Origin: Cybelea sp963824595
Lineage (GTDB): Bacteria > Vulcanimicrobiota > Vulcanimicrobiia > Vulcanimicrobiales > Vulcanimicrobiaceae
Reading direction: 5' to 3'
Assembly: GCA_963824595.1 (NCBI GenBank)
Contig: CAWGPY010000006.1
Location: 1-64,000, forward strand
DNA length: 64,000 bases
In this document: positions 8,642 to 16,703 of the stretch, piece by piece
Layout of the letters: every line of letters starts with the position of its first letter
Position numbering within the stretch: position 1 is the stretch's first letter
Program-made: the position numbers and the translations under genes
The notes under the pieces: model-generated
The model's input: the letters and a program-made list of their open reading frames with translations, nothing else
What the model was told of the DNA's origin: nothing
Databases searched by the model: none

Positions 8642-9441
8642 CGCGTCCCCGGCTCGTCGCCTTCGACGTCGACGGAACGCTCGTCGGACGCGACCTTCGG
8701 ATCTCGCCGAGAGTCCGCGATGCCGTGGCGAGGATGCTGCAGGCGGGGATCGCCGGGTGCCTGGTCACCGGACGCATGTATCGCGCAACGATCCCCTTCG
8801 CGCGCGAACTCGGGCTCGAGACCCCCCTCATCTGCTACCAAGGCGCGGCGATCATCGATCCGGACACCGATGAGGTGATCGCCCACTCCGCGTTGTCCAA
8901 CGAGGTCGTGCGCGAACTGGTGGACCTGGCGGACCGCGATTCGATACACCTTCAGCTCTATCGCAACGACGAGTATTACTGCGAGGCGCGCAACCGGTTC
9001 TCGGACCTCTACGCGTCGCTCTCGTTCGCGCAGCCGGTGATCGTGCCGTCGCTGCGCGAGGCCTTCGCCTACAGTCCGGCGACCAAGGCGGTGTTCATCG
9101 CCGACGAGCCGGTCGCCGCGGCGTACGCGCGAACGCTGGCCGCGGCGCTCAAGGGGCGCGCGAACGTAACGCGCAGCCTGCCGGAGTTCGTCGAGGTGCT
9201 CGATCCGAGCGTGGACAAAGGCGCGGCGTTGCGGTTCGTCGCCGGTCGCTTGGGCGTCGGCATCGACGAGACGCTGGCCGTGGGCGATTCGTGGAACGAC
9301 GCGCCGCTGCTCGAGGCCGCGGGCTTCGCCGTCGCCATGGGGTCGGCGCCCGACGAGCTGCGCGCGGTCGCGGACGCTACCGTCGGCGACCTCGCGCACG
9401 ACGGCGTAGCCGAAGCCATTGACAAGTACGTGCTGACCTAA
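8629..9441 (+). CDS. Cof-type HAD-family hydrolase
   Basis: Motif I FDVDGTLVGRD contains the nucleophile and acid/base aspartates. Motif II is CLVTGR, the motif III lysine is in DKGAAL, and motif IV is VGDSWNDAPLL. The insertion between motifs II and III matches the type IIB cap of Cof/YidA phosphatases, which act on sugar phosphates, FMN or similar small substrates. Start GTG 8629 overlaps the previous gene; TTG 8638, forming TTGA with the previous stop, is the alternative. About 270 aa, normal for the family. The substrate cannot be predicted. Confidence 0.85.
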   Translation: MRQLTRPRLVAFDVDGTLVGRDLRISPRVRDAVARMLQAGIAGCLVTGRMYRATIPFARELGLETPLICYQGAAIIDPDTDEVIAHSALSNEVVRELVDLADRDSIHLQLYRNDEYYCEARNRFSDLYASLSFAQPVIVPSLREAFAYSPATKAVFIADEPVAAAYARTLAAALKGRANVTRSLPEFVEVLDPSVDKGAALRFVAGRLGVGIDETLAVGDSWNDAPLLEAAGFAVAMGSAPDELRAVADATVGDLAHDGVAEAIDKYVLT

Positions 9442-9446
9442 ACTGG

Positions 9447-10184
9447 ATGCCCGCTCGCAGACGTCGCCGCTCGCCCGCCGCGCGCATCCGTCCGTTTTGG
9501 ATGCCGATCGCGTTCTTCGTTGCTTTGGCCGCCGGAGCGCTCGCGTTCGCGGCGACGTGGCCCGGCTTCGATCCGCATCGGGTCGCCGTGCGCGGCAATC
9601 ACCGCGTCGCAACCGCGGAAATTCTGGCTCGGGCGGCCGTGGCGCCGCGCGAGAGCATCTGGCTGCAGAACACACGCGCGATGGAACGCCGCATCGCGGC
9701 GCTCCCGTTCGTTGCGACCGCTACGGTGCACCGGATGCTGCCCGCCTCGGTGACGATCGTCGTGAGCGAGCGTTCGCCGTTTGCCGAGCTTCGGAGCGGC
9801 GACGGCGTCGCCGTCGTCGACCGTTCGCTGCGCGTGCTGACGCTCGGCGAGCCGGCGTCCCCGCTGCCGGTGCTCGCGATCGAGCCGGGTATGGATCTCG
9901 AGCCGGGTGCGTTCGTGCGCTCGCGCGACGCAGCGACGCTCCGAGCGACCTACGACGCCATGAACGAGCACGCGATCGTTCCGGCGGAACTCGGGTTCGA
10001 CCGGTTCGGCGGCATCGTGGCGACTCTGCCGGCCGGCCCGCGGCTGCTCCTGGGGAGCGAGAGCGATTTGGATAAGAAGCTGACGCTGGCGAGAGCGATC
10101 CTGTCGCAGGTCGTGACGCATCGGCGGCCGGTGGCCGCAATCGATCTCCGCGCGCCGGCGACGCCGGTGCTCGTCTACCGGTAA
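9447..10184 (+). CDS. ftsQ: Cell-division protein FtsQ/DivIB
   Basis: 245 aa. A basic cytoplasmic N-terminus (ARRRRRSPAARIR) is followed by one membrane helix (WMPIAFFVALAAGALAFAA). A POTRA domain then starts at VAVRGNHRVATAEIL, with the typical SIWLQNTRAMERRIAALPFV segment, and the FtsQ beta domain follows (ERSPFAELRSGDG). It would link the early ring to FtsB/FtsL and FtsW/FtsI at the septum. It lies 5 bp after the HAD gene and 640 bp before ftsA, from which it is separated by an oppositely oriented small gene, unlike the usual contiguous ftsQAZ order. Confidence 0.85.
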   Translation: MPARRRRRSPAARIRPFWMPIAFFVALAAGALAFAATWPGFDPHRVAVRGNHRVATAEILARAAVAPRESIWLQNTRAMERRIAALPFVATATVHRMLPASVTIVVSERSPFAELRSGDGVAVVDRSLRVLTLGEPASPLPVLAIEPGMDLEPGAFVRSRDAATLRATYDAMNEHAIVPAELGFDRFGGIVATLPAGPRLLLGSESDLDKKLTLARAILSQVVTHRRPVAAIDLRAPATPVLVYR

Positions 10185-10200
10185 GCGGACCGGCAGCCGG

Positions 10201-10494
10201 CTAGTGGCTGGTCAGATCGAGGAAGACGACGACGGTGCCCTTGATCAGCGATAGCTTGAGCTGATCGTCGGTCTGGACTTTGGAGAAGTCGATGGAGTCG
10301 CGACCGGACGTCAGCGTCGTCACGGCGCCGGTGTCCACCATCGTGACCTCCAGGTGTTTGGGATCCATGACCTTCACCACTTTGACGGTGTACGTGCCGT
10401 CGGGGAGTGTGGTCGCGTCGACGGTGGCGCTGCGCGCTACGATGGGCGCGAGCAGTGCGATTGCGAGGGCAACGATCGTGCAGGTGCGGTTCAC
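10201..10494 (-). CDS. Small secreted protein of unknown function
   Basis: 97 aa from GTG 10494, with GGAG nine bases upstream; TTG 10509 is a longer alternative. A clean signal peptide (NRTCTIVALAIALLAPIVARSA) is followed by a short, probably beta-rich domain (LPDGTYTVKVVKVMDPKHLE). No family recognised. It faces ftsQ and diverges from ftsA, so it interrupts the division cluster. The sequence is polar and Asp/Thr-rich, consistent with export. Confidence 0.6.
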   Translation of the reverse strand: MNRTCTIVALAIALLAPIVARSATVDATTLPDGTYTVKVVKVMDPKHLEVTMVDTGAVTTLTSGRDSIDFSKVQTDDQLKLSLIKGTVVVFLDLTSH

Positions 10495-10716
10495 GGACGA
10501 GAGCTCCAAGTCAGCGGCGCTTTATATGTTCGGTCGCATCGTAGTGCGAACTCCGGCCGCGCTTCTAGGGCGGGCGGCGTTTTCCGATTCGCCCTCTTTT
10601 GAGGTCTTTTCGAGAAGCCCTCTGCGTCGCGCAAAGATGTATCGGAAAGTAATGCACAGGCTCTCCACACCTTCGCCGTTCGGCGCGCAAGGAGATGGGT
10701 GAGCGCTCGCCAAGCC

Positions 10717-10747
10717 TTGCGAATCCCTTCCGGCGTACGGCTATAAC
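10717..10747 (+). promoter_or_regulatory. Candidate promoter for ftsA-ftsZ-thyX
   Basis: A -35-like TTGCGA (10717-10722) and a -10-like TATAAC (10742-10747) are separated by 19 bp, slightly long. The -10 lies inside the first NrdR-like box, so binding there would block polymerase. It is the best match in the interval; no experimental support is possible here. Confidence 0.4.
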
Positions 10748-10753
10748 TAGTAG
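10738..10753 (+). promoter_or_regulatory. NrdR-box-like palindrome 1
   Basis: Core CTATAACTAG matches the NrdR core CwAtATaTwG at 8 of 10 positions. It overlaps the predicted -10. Its centre lies 32 bp from the centre of box 2, the spacing expected for a pair of NrdR boxes (16-bp boxes separated by 15-16 bp). Confidence 0.45.
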
Positions 10754-10769
10754 GATTCGGGCAGAAGAA

Positions 10770-10785
10770 CCACAATATATCGTGG
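10770..10785 (+). promoter_or_regulatory. NrdR-box-like palindrome 2
   Basis: CCACAATATATCGTGG is a near-perfect palindrome. Its core CAATATATCG matches the NrdR consensus CwAtATaTwG at 9 of 10 positions. NrdR is the ATP/dATP-sensing repressor of ribonucleotide reductase genes. Here the box lies 40 bp before ftsA, in a transcript that also carries thyX. Confidence 0.5.
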
Positions 10786-10824
10786 TCGGCGGGCGATCTT
10801 CTAAGGGTTGGTGAGAGGGAGCGG

Positions 10825-12033
10825 ATGAAGCACGGGACCGTTTGCGGGCTCGATATCGGAACGACCAAGACCTGCACGGTCGTTGCGAGCAACGGCCCCA
10901 GCGGGCTCGAAATCGTCGGCTTCGGCGAGGCGCCTTCCCTGGGAATGCGCAAGGGCGTCGTCGTCGACCTGGAAGAGACGATCAAATCCATCGAAGCGGC
11001 GACCGAGAAAGCCGAGCGAATGGCGGGCGTCCACTTCAACGAGGTGTTCGTCGGGATCACCGGCGATCACATCCGCAGCACGAATAACCGCGCCGTCGTC
11101 GCCGTGTCGGGTGACGACCGCGAAGTCACGGCCGGCGACGTGCGCCGCGTGATCGACGCCAGCAAGATCATCAACCTTCCCAGCGACCGCCAGATCATCC
11201 ACGCGCTGCCGCGCTACTTCACGGTGGACGGGCAGGAGGGGGTGAGCGATCCGGTCGGGATGGCCGGCGGCCGGCTGGAGGTCGACACGCACATCGTCAC
11301 CGGCAGCACGAGCTTCATCACGAACGTCCTCAAGTGCGTTCAGCGGGCCGGGCTCGAGGCGCTCGGCGTGGTCTTCGAACCGCTGGCCAGCTCGGCCGCG
11401 ACGCTGCTCCAGGAGGAGAAGCAGGTCGGCGTCGTGCTGCTGGACATCGGCGGAGGCACGACCGACATCGCCGTCTACTCGCTGGGCAGCGCGATCTACA
11501 CCGCGACGATTCCGGTGGGCGGGAACGTGCTGACCAGCGACATCTCGCTCGGCCTCAAGACGACCCTCGCGGAGGCGGAAGCGGTCAAGAAGAGCCTCGG
11601 TGCCGCCGAGGGCGACGCTCCGTTTGCCGTTCACACGCTGGACGGGCGGGCGACCCGCGAGCACTCGACGGCGGATCTGCGGCAGATCGTGGTTCCGCGA
11701 GTTCTGGAGACGCTCCGCATGGCAAAACAAAAGATCGTCGAAAACGTGCCTCGCGATCTGGTGCTGGGGGAAGTCGTGCTGACCGGAGGCGGCGCGCAGC
11801 TGCCCGGCATCGGTCCGATCGCGGAAGAAGTCTTTGGCTTGCCGGTTCGAGTGGGGGCGCCCAATACGGTCGGCGGCCTGACCGACGCGATGGCGGCTCC
11901 GCAGTACGCGACCGCGATCGGCCTCGTTCTCTTCGGCGCCAACGGAGATCGCGACGACGCCTCGCGGATCGGGCGTCGAGGCGGTGCGATCGCCGCGAGA
12001 GTGCAACGGTGGCTGGCAGATCTGTGGACTTAG
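10825..12033 (+). CDS. ftsA: Cell-division protein FtsA
   Basis: 402 aa actin-like ATPase that anchors FtsZ to the membrane. The phosphate-1 motif is GLDIGTTKTCTVV. The 1C (SHS2) domain includes GVHFNEVFVGITGDH, phosphate 2 is VVLLDIGGGTTDIAVY, and the adenosine motif is VLTGGGAQLPGI. The C-terminal RGGAIAARVQRWLADLW is an amphipathic helix that fits the membrane-targeting sequence. A GAGAGGGAGCGG precedes the ATG. It is 36 bp upstream of ftsZ. Confidence 0.95.
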   Translation: MKHGTVCGLDIGTTKTCTVVASNGPSGLEIVGFGEAPSLGMRKGVVVDLEETIKSIEAATEKAERMAGVHFNEVFVGITGDHIRSTNNRAVVAVSGDDREVTAGDVRRVIDASKIINLPSDRQIIHALPRYFTVDGQEGVSDPVGMAGGRLEVDTHIVTGSTSFITNVLKCVQRAGLEALGVVFEPLASSAATLLQEEKQVGVVLLDIGGGTTDIAVYSLGSAIYTATIPVGGNVLTSDISLGLKTTLAEAEAVKKSLGAAEGDAPFAVHTLDGRATREHSTADLRQIVVPRVLETLRMAKQKIVENVPRDLVLGEVVLTGGGAQLPGIGPIAEEVFGLPVRVGAPNTVGGLTDAMAAPQYATAIGLVLFGANGDRDDASRIGRRGGAIAARVQRWLADLWT

Positions 12034-12069
12034 TTTACAATCACTCTTTCAGGAGGGGACCCGAAGCAA

Positions 12070-13149
12070 ATGGCTGACGTACGACGCTCCGTATCCGAGC
12101 CCGAACACGCCGCAACGATCAAGGTGGTCGGCGTCGGCGGAGGCGGCTGCAACGCCGTCAATCGCATGATCGCCGCCGGCCTTTCCGGCGTAGACTTCTT
12201 CGCGGTCAACTCCGACGTGCAGGCGCTGCGCGGCACGCTGACCGAGAACCGCATCCACATCGGCGGCGGTCAGACCCGCGGCCTCGGAGCGGGCGCGAAT
12301 CCGACGCTCGGCCGCGAGGCGGCGGAGGCGTCGAAGGAAGATCTGTCGCTGATCCTCGAGGGCGCCGATCTCGTCTTTCTGACCGCCGGAATGGGCGGCG
12401 GCACTGGCACCGGCGCGTCGCCGGTCATCGCCGAGATCGCGCGCGAGTCCGGCGCGCTCACCATCGCCGTCGTCACGAAGCCGTTTGCGTTCGAGGGCAA
12501 GAAGCGCATGCAGATCGCGGAGAACGGCATCGCCGAGCTCGAGTCGAAGGTCGACACGCTCATCACGATTCCGAACGAGCGCATCCTGCAAGTGATCGAG
12601 AAGAAGACGCCGCTCAACGAGGCGTTCTCGTTTGCCGACGATGTCCTGCGCCAAGGCATCGCCGGCATCAGCGACTTGATCACGCAGCCCGGGCTGATCA
12701 ACCTCGACTTTGCCGACGTCAAGACGATTATGACCGACGCGGGCTCGGCGATGATGGGTATCGGCGAAGGCACCGGCGAGCACCGCGCGGCCGACGCCGC
12801 GCAGAAGGCCATCGCGTCGCCGCTGCTCGAGACGACGGTCGAGGGCGCGCACGGCGTGATCTTCAACATCACGGGCGGCCCCGACATGGCCATGTACGAG
12901 GTCAACGAGGCGGCCGAGATGATCAGCCGCGCGGTCGACTCGGAGGCGCAGATCATCTTCGGCGCGTCCATCGATCCCACGATGTCGGGCAAAGTTCGGG
13001 TGACCGTGCTCGCGGCCGGGTTCGGCGGGCGGCGCGCATACCGCGGCGCTCAGACGGGCTACGCGTTCGAGACCGGTCGGCTCGAAACGGTCGCCCCGGT
13101 GACGATGGACGACATCGACGTCCCCGCGTTCTTGCGCTATCGCGGCTAA
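12070..13149 (+). CDS. ftsZ: Cell-division GTPase FtsZ
   Basis: 359 aa tubulin homologue forming the Z ring. VVGVGGGGCNAVNRM is the N-terminal nucleotide loop. The tubulin signature is GMGGGTGTGASPV and the T7 loop region is DFADVKTIMTDAGSAMMG. A short linker leads to the conserved C-terminal peptide DIDVPAFLRYRG, which binds FtsA and other partners. The AGGAGGGGACC ribosome site is strong. The linker of only about 20 residues is short compared with proteobacterial FtsZ. Confidence 0.97.
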   Translation: MADVRRSVSEPEHAATIKVVGVGGGGCNAVNRMIAAGLSGVDFFAVNSDVQALRGTLTENRIHIGGGQTRGLGAGANPTLGREAAEASKEDLSLILEGADLVFLTAGMGGGTGTGASPVIAEIARESGALTIAVVTKPFAFEGKKRMQIAENGIAELESKVDTLITIPNERILQVIEKKTPLNEAFSFADDVLRQGIAGISDLITQPGLINLDFADVKTIMTDAGSAMMGIGEGTGEHRAADAAQKAIASPLLETTVEGAHGVIFNITGGPDMAMYEVNEAAEMISRAVDSEAQIIFGASIDPTMSGKVRVTVLAAGFGGRRAYRGAQTGYAFETGRLETVAPVTMDDIDVPAFLRYRG

Positions 13150-13167
13150 CGCCTAGTTCCGTCCGGC

Positions 13168-15300
13168 GTGGCCTATAGCGCGCGCGTGCTGCTGGACTCC
13201 GTCAGTCCGATCGGAGTCCGGCTCACCACGCTCGAAGTGACGTTTCCACGCTTCGTGCTCGCCGAATTTAACACGCATCGCGTGTTCTGCCTGGACGGCG
13301 ATACGAGGCTCTATTTCGATCTGCCCAGCGGTCGGCGGCGGAAAGGCACGCAACGCTTCACTATGACGCTGCGCGAGATCTTCGAGAAGTGGCACTTCGG
13401 CGCGGCTCCGCGAGTTAACCGAAGCAAGACGCGGAGTGCCGCCGAGGTCGAACCGAGTCGCGAATACACGGCGAGAGAACTGGCGGCGGCGGGGTACGCC
13501 CACTACAACGGCATCGACCTGCTGACGCGACGGACGGGAACGCCGCGAATTCTAGCCCCGCAGGGACGCTACCGCATCCTGGGTTCCGATTTCATCGGCT
13601 GGAGAGAAACCGTCGGCACCAACCGCCAACCGGTACGCGACCGGATCGCGGCTATGCACTTGCGTTCGTGTAACGAAGACACCGGCGAGATGTATCACAC
13701 GCACCTGCGCGACGTAACCTGCTCCGGACGGAAGCCGGTCTTTAGGGTCACGTTAACAAACGGCCGTCAGATCGTCTCGACGCGCGATCACCTGTTCCTC
13801 ACGCGAGAGGGATGGCAGCGCTTGGAGGACGCCGTCGGCCTATCGCTAAGCCCGGGCGAAATCGCGACGTGGACGCGACGCGCCGAGTTTGCAGTCAACG
13901 GAACGGAGGCGTACAGAGATCCGGAATGGCTCGCGGCGTTGCGCGACGCCGGGTACTCCGCGGCCCGAATCGCCGTTCATGCCGGCGTCACTCTCGATCA
14001 GATAAAGTACCAGTTCCGCAAGCATCGTCTCCGAGCGACGAATCCTTCCGCTGTCTGGCACGCATCGCACGCCCAGGAGCCATGGAACAAGGGGCGCCGT
14101 TATTGCAACATCACGACGCGGGGCCGCCCCGCCGTCGGTCGAGTGCGTAAGGGCGCCGAATCGCACCTGTGGCGTGGCGGAATAACGCCGGAACGGAAGA
14201 GAATCGGGGCATGGACCATACACAACGCGTTTTCCACGCATCGGGCCAACGGATTCAAATGCGTTTTATGCGGTTCCGGCCGCCGCTTGCACGCCCACCA
14301 CGTCGACCCTGTAGCGCACAACCCCTCACGGGCGTACGATCAAGGGAACCTGACGACCCTCTGCATGGAATGCCACCACGGACTGCACCACCGCAATCTC
14401 GAGCTTCGGCTCCTCGACCACGTTCAATCTGGCCAACCGTTCGATTCGTTTTGGGCTACCGTTGGGAATCTTCGGTTACGAAAACCGTACGTTCCAAAAA
14501 GTAGGCGGGCGATGGTTCGACACTTCGTCGGCCTGCGATCGATCGAATACGCCGGGTTGCGCGACACCTACGACGTTGAGGTGGAGGGACCGCACCATAA
14601 CTTCGTAGCGGACGGCTTCGTGGTCCACAATTCGCGAAATAGCGCTAGCTCGAGAGCCGTGCCGACCGCAAAATTGATCGAGCGCGTCGAACGCGAGCCG
14701 GCCGCGCCGCTGGAGTGGGGACGCAACAAGGCGGGCATGTCGGCCTCCGACGTCTTGACCGAAGAAGAAGCCCTCGCCGCGCAAGCGATCTGGCTGCGCG
14801 CGCGCGACGACGCGGTCGCGCGGGCGCGCGAACTGCTCGACCTCAACGTGCACAAGCAGGAGCTGAACCGGATCCTCGAGCCGTTTCTGTGGCACACGGT
14901 CATCGTCACGGCGACGGAATGGCAGAACTTTTTCGACCTGCGCTGCGCGCCCAACGCGCAGCCGGAGATCCGCGCTGCGGCGGTGCGCATGCGCGAGGCG
15001 ATCGCGCAAAGCTCGCCGCGCGGCGTGGCGAACGGCGAGTGGCATACGCCGCTGCTCCAGGACGACGAGCGGACGCTCGATGCGGATACGCGGCGGCGCG
15101 TGTCCGCCGCGCGCTGCGCGCGCGTCTCCTATCTCACGCACGAGGGGAAGCGCGAGATCGGCAAGGATCTCGAGCTCTACGAGCGCCTGAAGACCGACCG
15201 GCACCTGAGCCCGTTCGAACACGTGGCCACGCCGGCCGCGGACGGGGCGTTTCACGCGAACTTCCGCGGCTGGGTTCAGATGCGCGCCGAGGTCGAGTAA
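13168..15300 (+). CDS. thyX: FAD-dependent thymidylate synthase precursor with intein
   Basis: 710-aa precursor from GTG 13168. The exteins (residues 1-40 and 489-710, 262 aa after splicing) are ThyX: PRFVLAEFNTHRVF joins SRNSASSRAVP to rebuild the family's active-site loop. It continues with WHTVIVTATEWQNFFDLRC and ends with SPFEHVATP and FRGWVQMR. ThyX makes dTMP from dUMP using methylene-tetrahydrofolate and FAD. The extein type resembles the ThyX branch also found in phages, with THR-x2-S instead of RHR-x7-S in the unspliced motif. It is 18 bp after ftsZ. Splicing is needed for activity because the insertion interrupts the dUMP-binding loop. Confidence 0.9.
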   Translation: MAYSARVLLDSVSPIGVRLTTLEVTFPRFVLAEFNTHRVFCLDGDTRLYFDLPSGRRRKGTQRFTMTLREIFEKWHFGAAPRVNRSKTRSAAEVEPSREYTARELAAAGYAHYNGIDLLTRRTGTPRILAPQGRYRILGSDFIGWRETVGTNRQPVRDRIAAMHLRSCNEDTGEMYHTHLRDVTCSGRKPVFRVTLTNGRQIVSTRDHLFLTREGWQRLEDAVGLSLSPGEIATWTRRAEFAVNGTEAYRDPEWLAALRDAGYSAARIAVHAGVTLDQIKYQFRKHRLRATNPSAVWHASHAQEPWNKGRRYCNITTRGRPAVGRVRKGAESHLWRGGITPERKRIGAWTIHNAFSTHRANGFKCVLCGSGRRLHAHHVDPVAHNPSRAYDQGNLTTLCMECHHGLHHRNLELRLLDHVQSGQPFDSFWATVGNLRLRKPYVPKSRRAMVRHFVGLRSIEYAGLRDTYDVEVEGPHHNFVADGFVVHNSRNSASSRAVPTAKLIERVEREPAAPLEWGRNKAGMSASDVLTEEEALAAQAIWLRARDDAVARARELLDLNVHKQELNRILEPFLWHTVIVTATEWQNFFDLRCAPNAQPEIRAAAVRMREAIAQSSPRGVANGEWHTPLLQDDERTLDADTRRRVSAARCARVSYLTHEGKREIGKDLELYERLKTDRHLSPFEHVATPAADGAFHANFRGWVQMRAEVE
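13288..14631 (+). mobile_element. Intein with HNH homing endonuclease inside thyX
   Basis: 448 residues in frame with ThyX (precursor residues 41-488). It starts with Cys (CLDGDTRLYFD, block A), has block B (STRDHLFLT, Thr205 and His208), block F (RDTYDVEVEGPHHNFVADGF) and ends VVHN followed by extein Ser. These are the nucleophiles needed for standard splicing. In the middle is an HNH endonuclease: CVLCGSGRRLHAHHVDPVAH (Cys365, Cys368), then CMECHHGLHH (Cys399, Cys402). It is preceded by a helix-turn-helix-like stretch (AGYSAARIAVHAGVTLDQIK) and an EPWNKGRR motif resembling NUMOD modules. Base composition is visibly less GC-rich than the exteins, which fits horizontal arrival. Confidence 0.93.
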
Positions 15301-16703
15301 GGCTCGCGCCGCGCCATCCGCGCGGCGAACCCGAGCCCGGCGAGCAGGGCAGCCCAGACGGGCACCTTGATCGCGAACCACAGCGGGTCGGCCGTGCTGC
15401 GCTGCTCCGCATAGACGCCCCACTCTTCTTGCACGAGCTCCGTGGCGGCGAACGACCGCGCCGGCGCGCTCGGCACGGGCAGGTGCGGAGGCCGCAGCTC
15501 GAACGCGTAGATCGTCAGCGCGATGGCCAGGAGCGCGGCCCACGCGTGGACCGCAGGAATTCGCAGCCGCCAGAGGATGAGCGCGCAAACGAAGAGCGCC
15601 GCGAGGAAGAGCTGCTTGAGTCCCCAGACCGCGATCCACGGCACCGCCAGCACGCACAGCGCCGCCGCGAACGCCGTACGGACCGGCCCGCGCGCGTAGA
15701 CGGCGAGCACGAGCAGCGCGGGCAGCGCGAAGCACAGCTCTTCTTGGTGAACGTACGGACCCGCGATCGCGCACGCCAGCGCCGGGACGAACGCGAGAAG
15801 CTCGCGTCGACCGGCGTTGCGCGCGACGCGCGGAGCAAGCCACAGCCCCAGTGCCAGCAGAAGCAGGTACGACGCCGAGCCGGCCGCGCGCGCCGCCGCC
15901 GGCGCGACGCCCAGATGCGCGAGCGCGTACGTGAGGCCGTACTGGAAGGGGAAATGGATCTCCGACGCGGCTTGTGCGGGAACGACGTGCAACGCGTACT
16001 GCAGCAGTACCGCCGGCCCGACGGCCGCGAGCGCCGCGAACGCGAGAACGGCCGCCGTTGCCGCGGCCGCCACGCGTGCGCGCGGCACGAATGCGAGCAC
16101 GGCGAGCGTGACGGGCAGCCCCACAATGGGTTCGATCGCGCAAACGACCGCGAGCGCTCCGGCGAGGGCATCGCGGCCGCGCGCCAGCGACAAGCCGCAC
16201 AGGATCAGCGCCAGCAGCGCGAACGGCACGATCTGTCCGGTGTTGAGCTCGACGTAGCCCGTCGAGAGCAGCAGCGCGGCCGCGGCGACTTCGAGCGGAA
16301 TGCCGAGGCCCGCGAGCGCGACGGCGCACAGCACGACCGACGCTACGATCGCGACGCCGGCTACGGCCCGGGCGGTTCCCGGGGACAGGCGCGCGAGCGC
16401 CGCGAGCGGCAGAAAGTCGTACGCGGGCAACGGCGCCGGAATCGCGATCGCCGGATCGCGGCGGAACAGCCGGCCGCGAAACGTGTCCTGGGTGTTGACG
16501 CGGTGCTCGCACGCGCGCAACGGCTCGTAGAGGTACGGATTCGCCCGCGCGGCGACGACCCAGCCGGCGCAGTAGAAGTCGGGAAAGTCGTCCATGGTCG
16601 CCCATGGCGCGGCCTCGCCCAAGCGGCTCGCATCGCGAAGCGCCGCGAGGCCGAGCGCCGCGATCAGAACCGCCGCGGCGACGTTACGCGCGCGCTGCGT
16701 CAC
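15276..16703 (-). CDS. GT87/DUF2029-type polytopic glycosyltransferase (copy 2)
   Basis: 475 aa from GTG 16703, overlapping the previous stop by 4 bp (GTGA). About ten hydrophobic helices and a periplasmic first loop with DFPDFYCAGWVVAARANPYL and YEPLRACEHRVN match polyprenyl-phosphate-dependent GT-C enzymes of the GT87 class, which act in mycobacterial mannolipid synthesis. The early DF acidic motif is the likely catalytic base. It is a tandem paralogue of the next gene. The 3' end overlaps thyX by 25 bp. The acceptor and the sugar are unknown. Confidence 0.7.
   Translation of the reverse strand: MTQRARNVAAAVLIAALGLAALRDASRLGEAAPWATMDDFPDFYCAGWVVAARANPYLYEPLRACEHRVNTQDTFRGRLFRRDPAIAIPAPLPAYDFLPLAALARLSPGTARAVAGVAIVASVVLCAVALAGLGIPLEVAAAALLLSTGYVELNTGQIVPFALLALILCGLSLARGRDALAGALAVVCAIEPIVGLPVTLAVLAFVPRARVAAAATAAVLAFAALAAVGPAVLLQYALHVVPAQAASEIHFPFQYGLTYALAHLGVAPAAARAAGSASYLLLLALGLWLAPRVARNAGRRELLAFVPALACAIAGPYVHQEELCFALPALLVLAVYARGPVRTAFAAALCVLAVPWIAVWGLKQLFLAALFVCALILWRLRIPAVHAWAALLAIALTIYAFELRPPHLPVPSAPARSFAATELVQEEWGVYAEQRSTADPLWFAIKVPVWAALLAGLGFAARMARREPYSTSARI

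Larger units (their letters stand above)
10510..10824. other. Regulatory interval upstream of ftsA
   Basis: About 315 bases between the divergent small secreted gene and ftsA. The first two thirds hold nothing I can name. The last 110 bases contain a candidate promoter and two NrdR-like palindromes, listed separately. Confidence 0.5.

Noticed and set aside
14476..16605. 709-codon minus-strand frame across thyX and the first glycosyltransferase
   Set aside because: The reading frame differs from the recognisable GT87-like frame and has no membrane-protein pattern.
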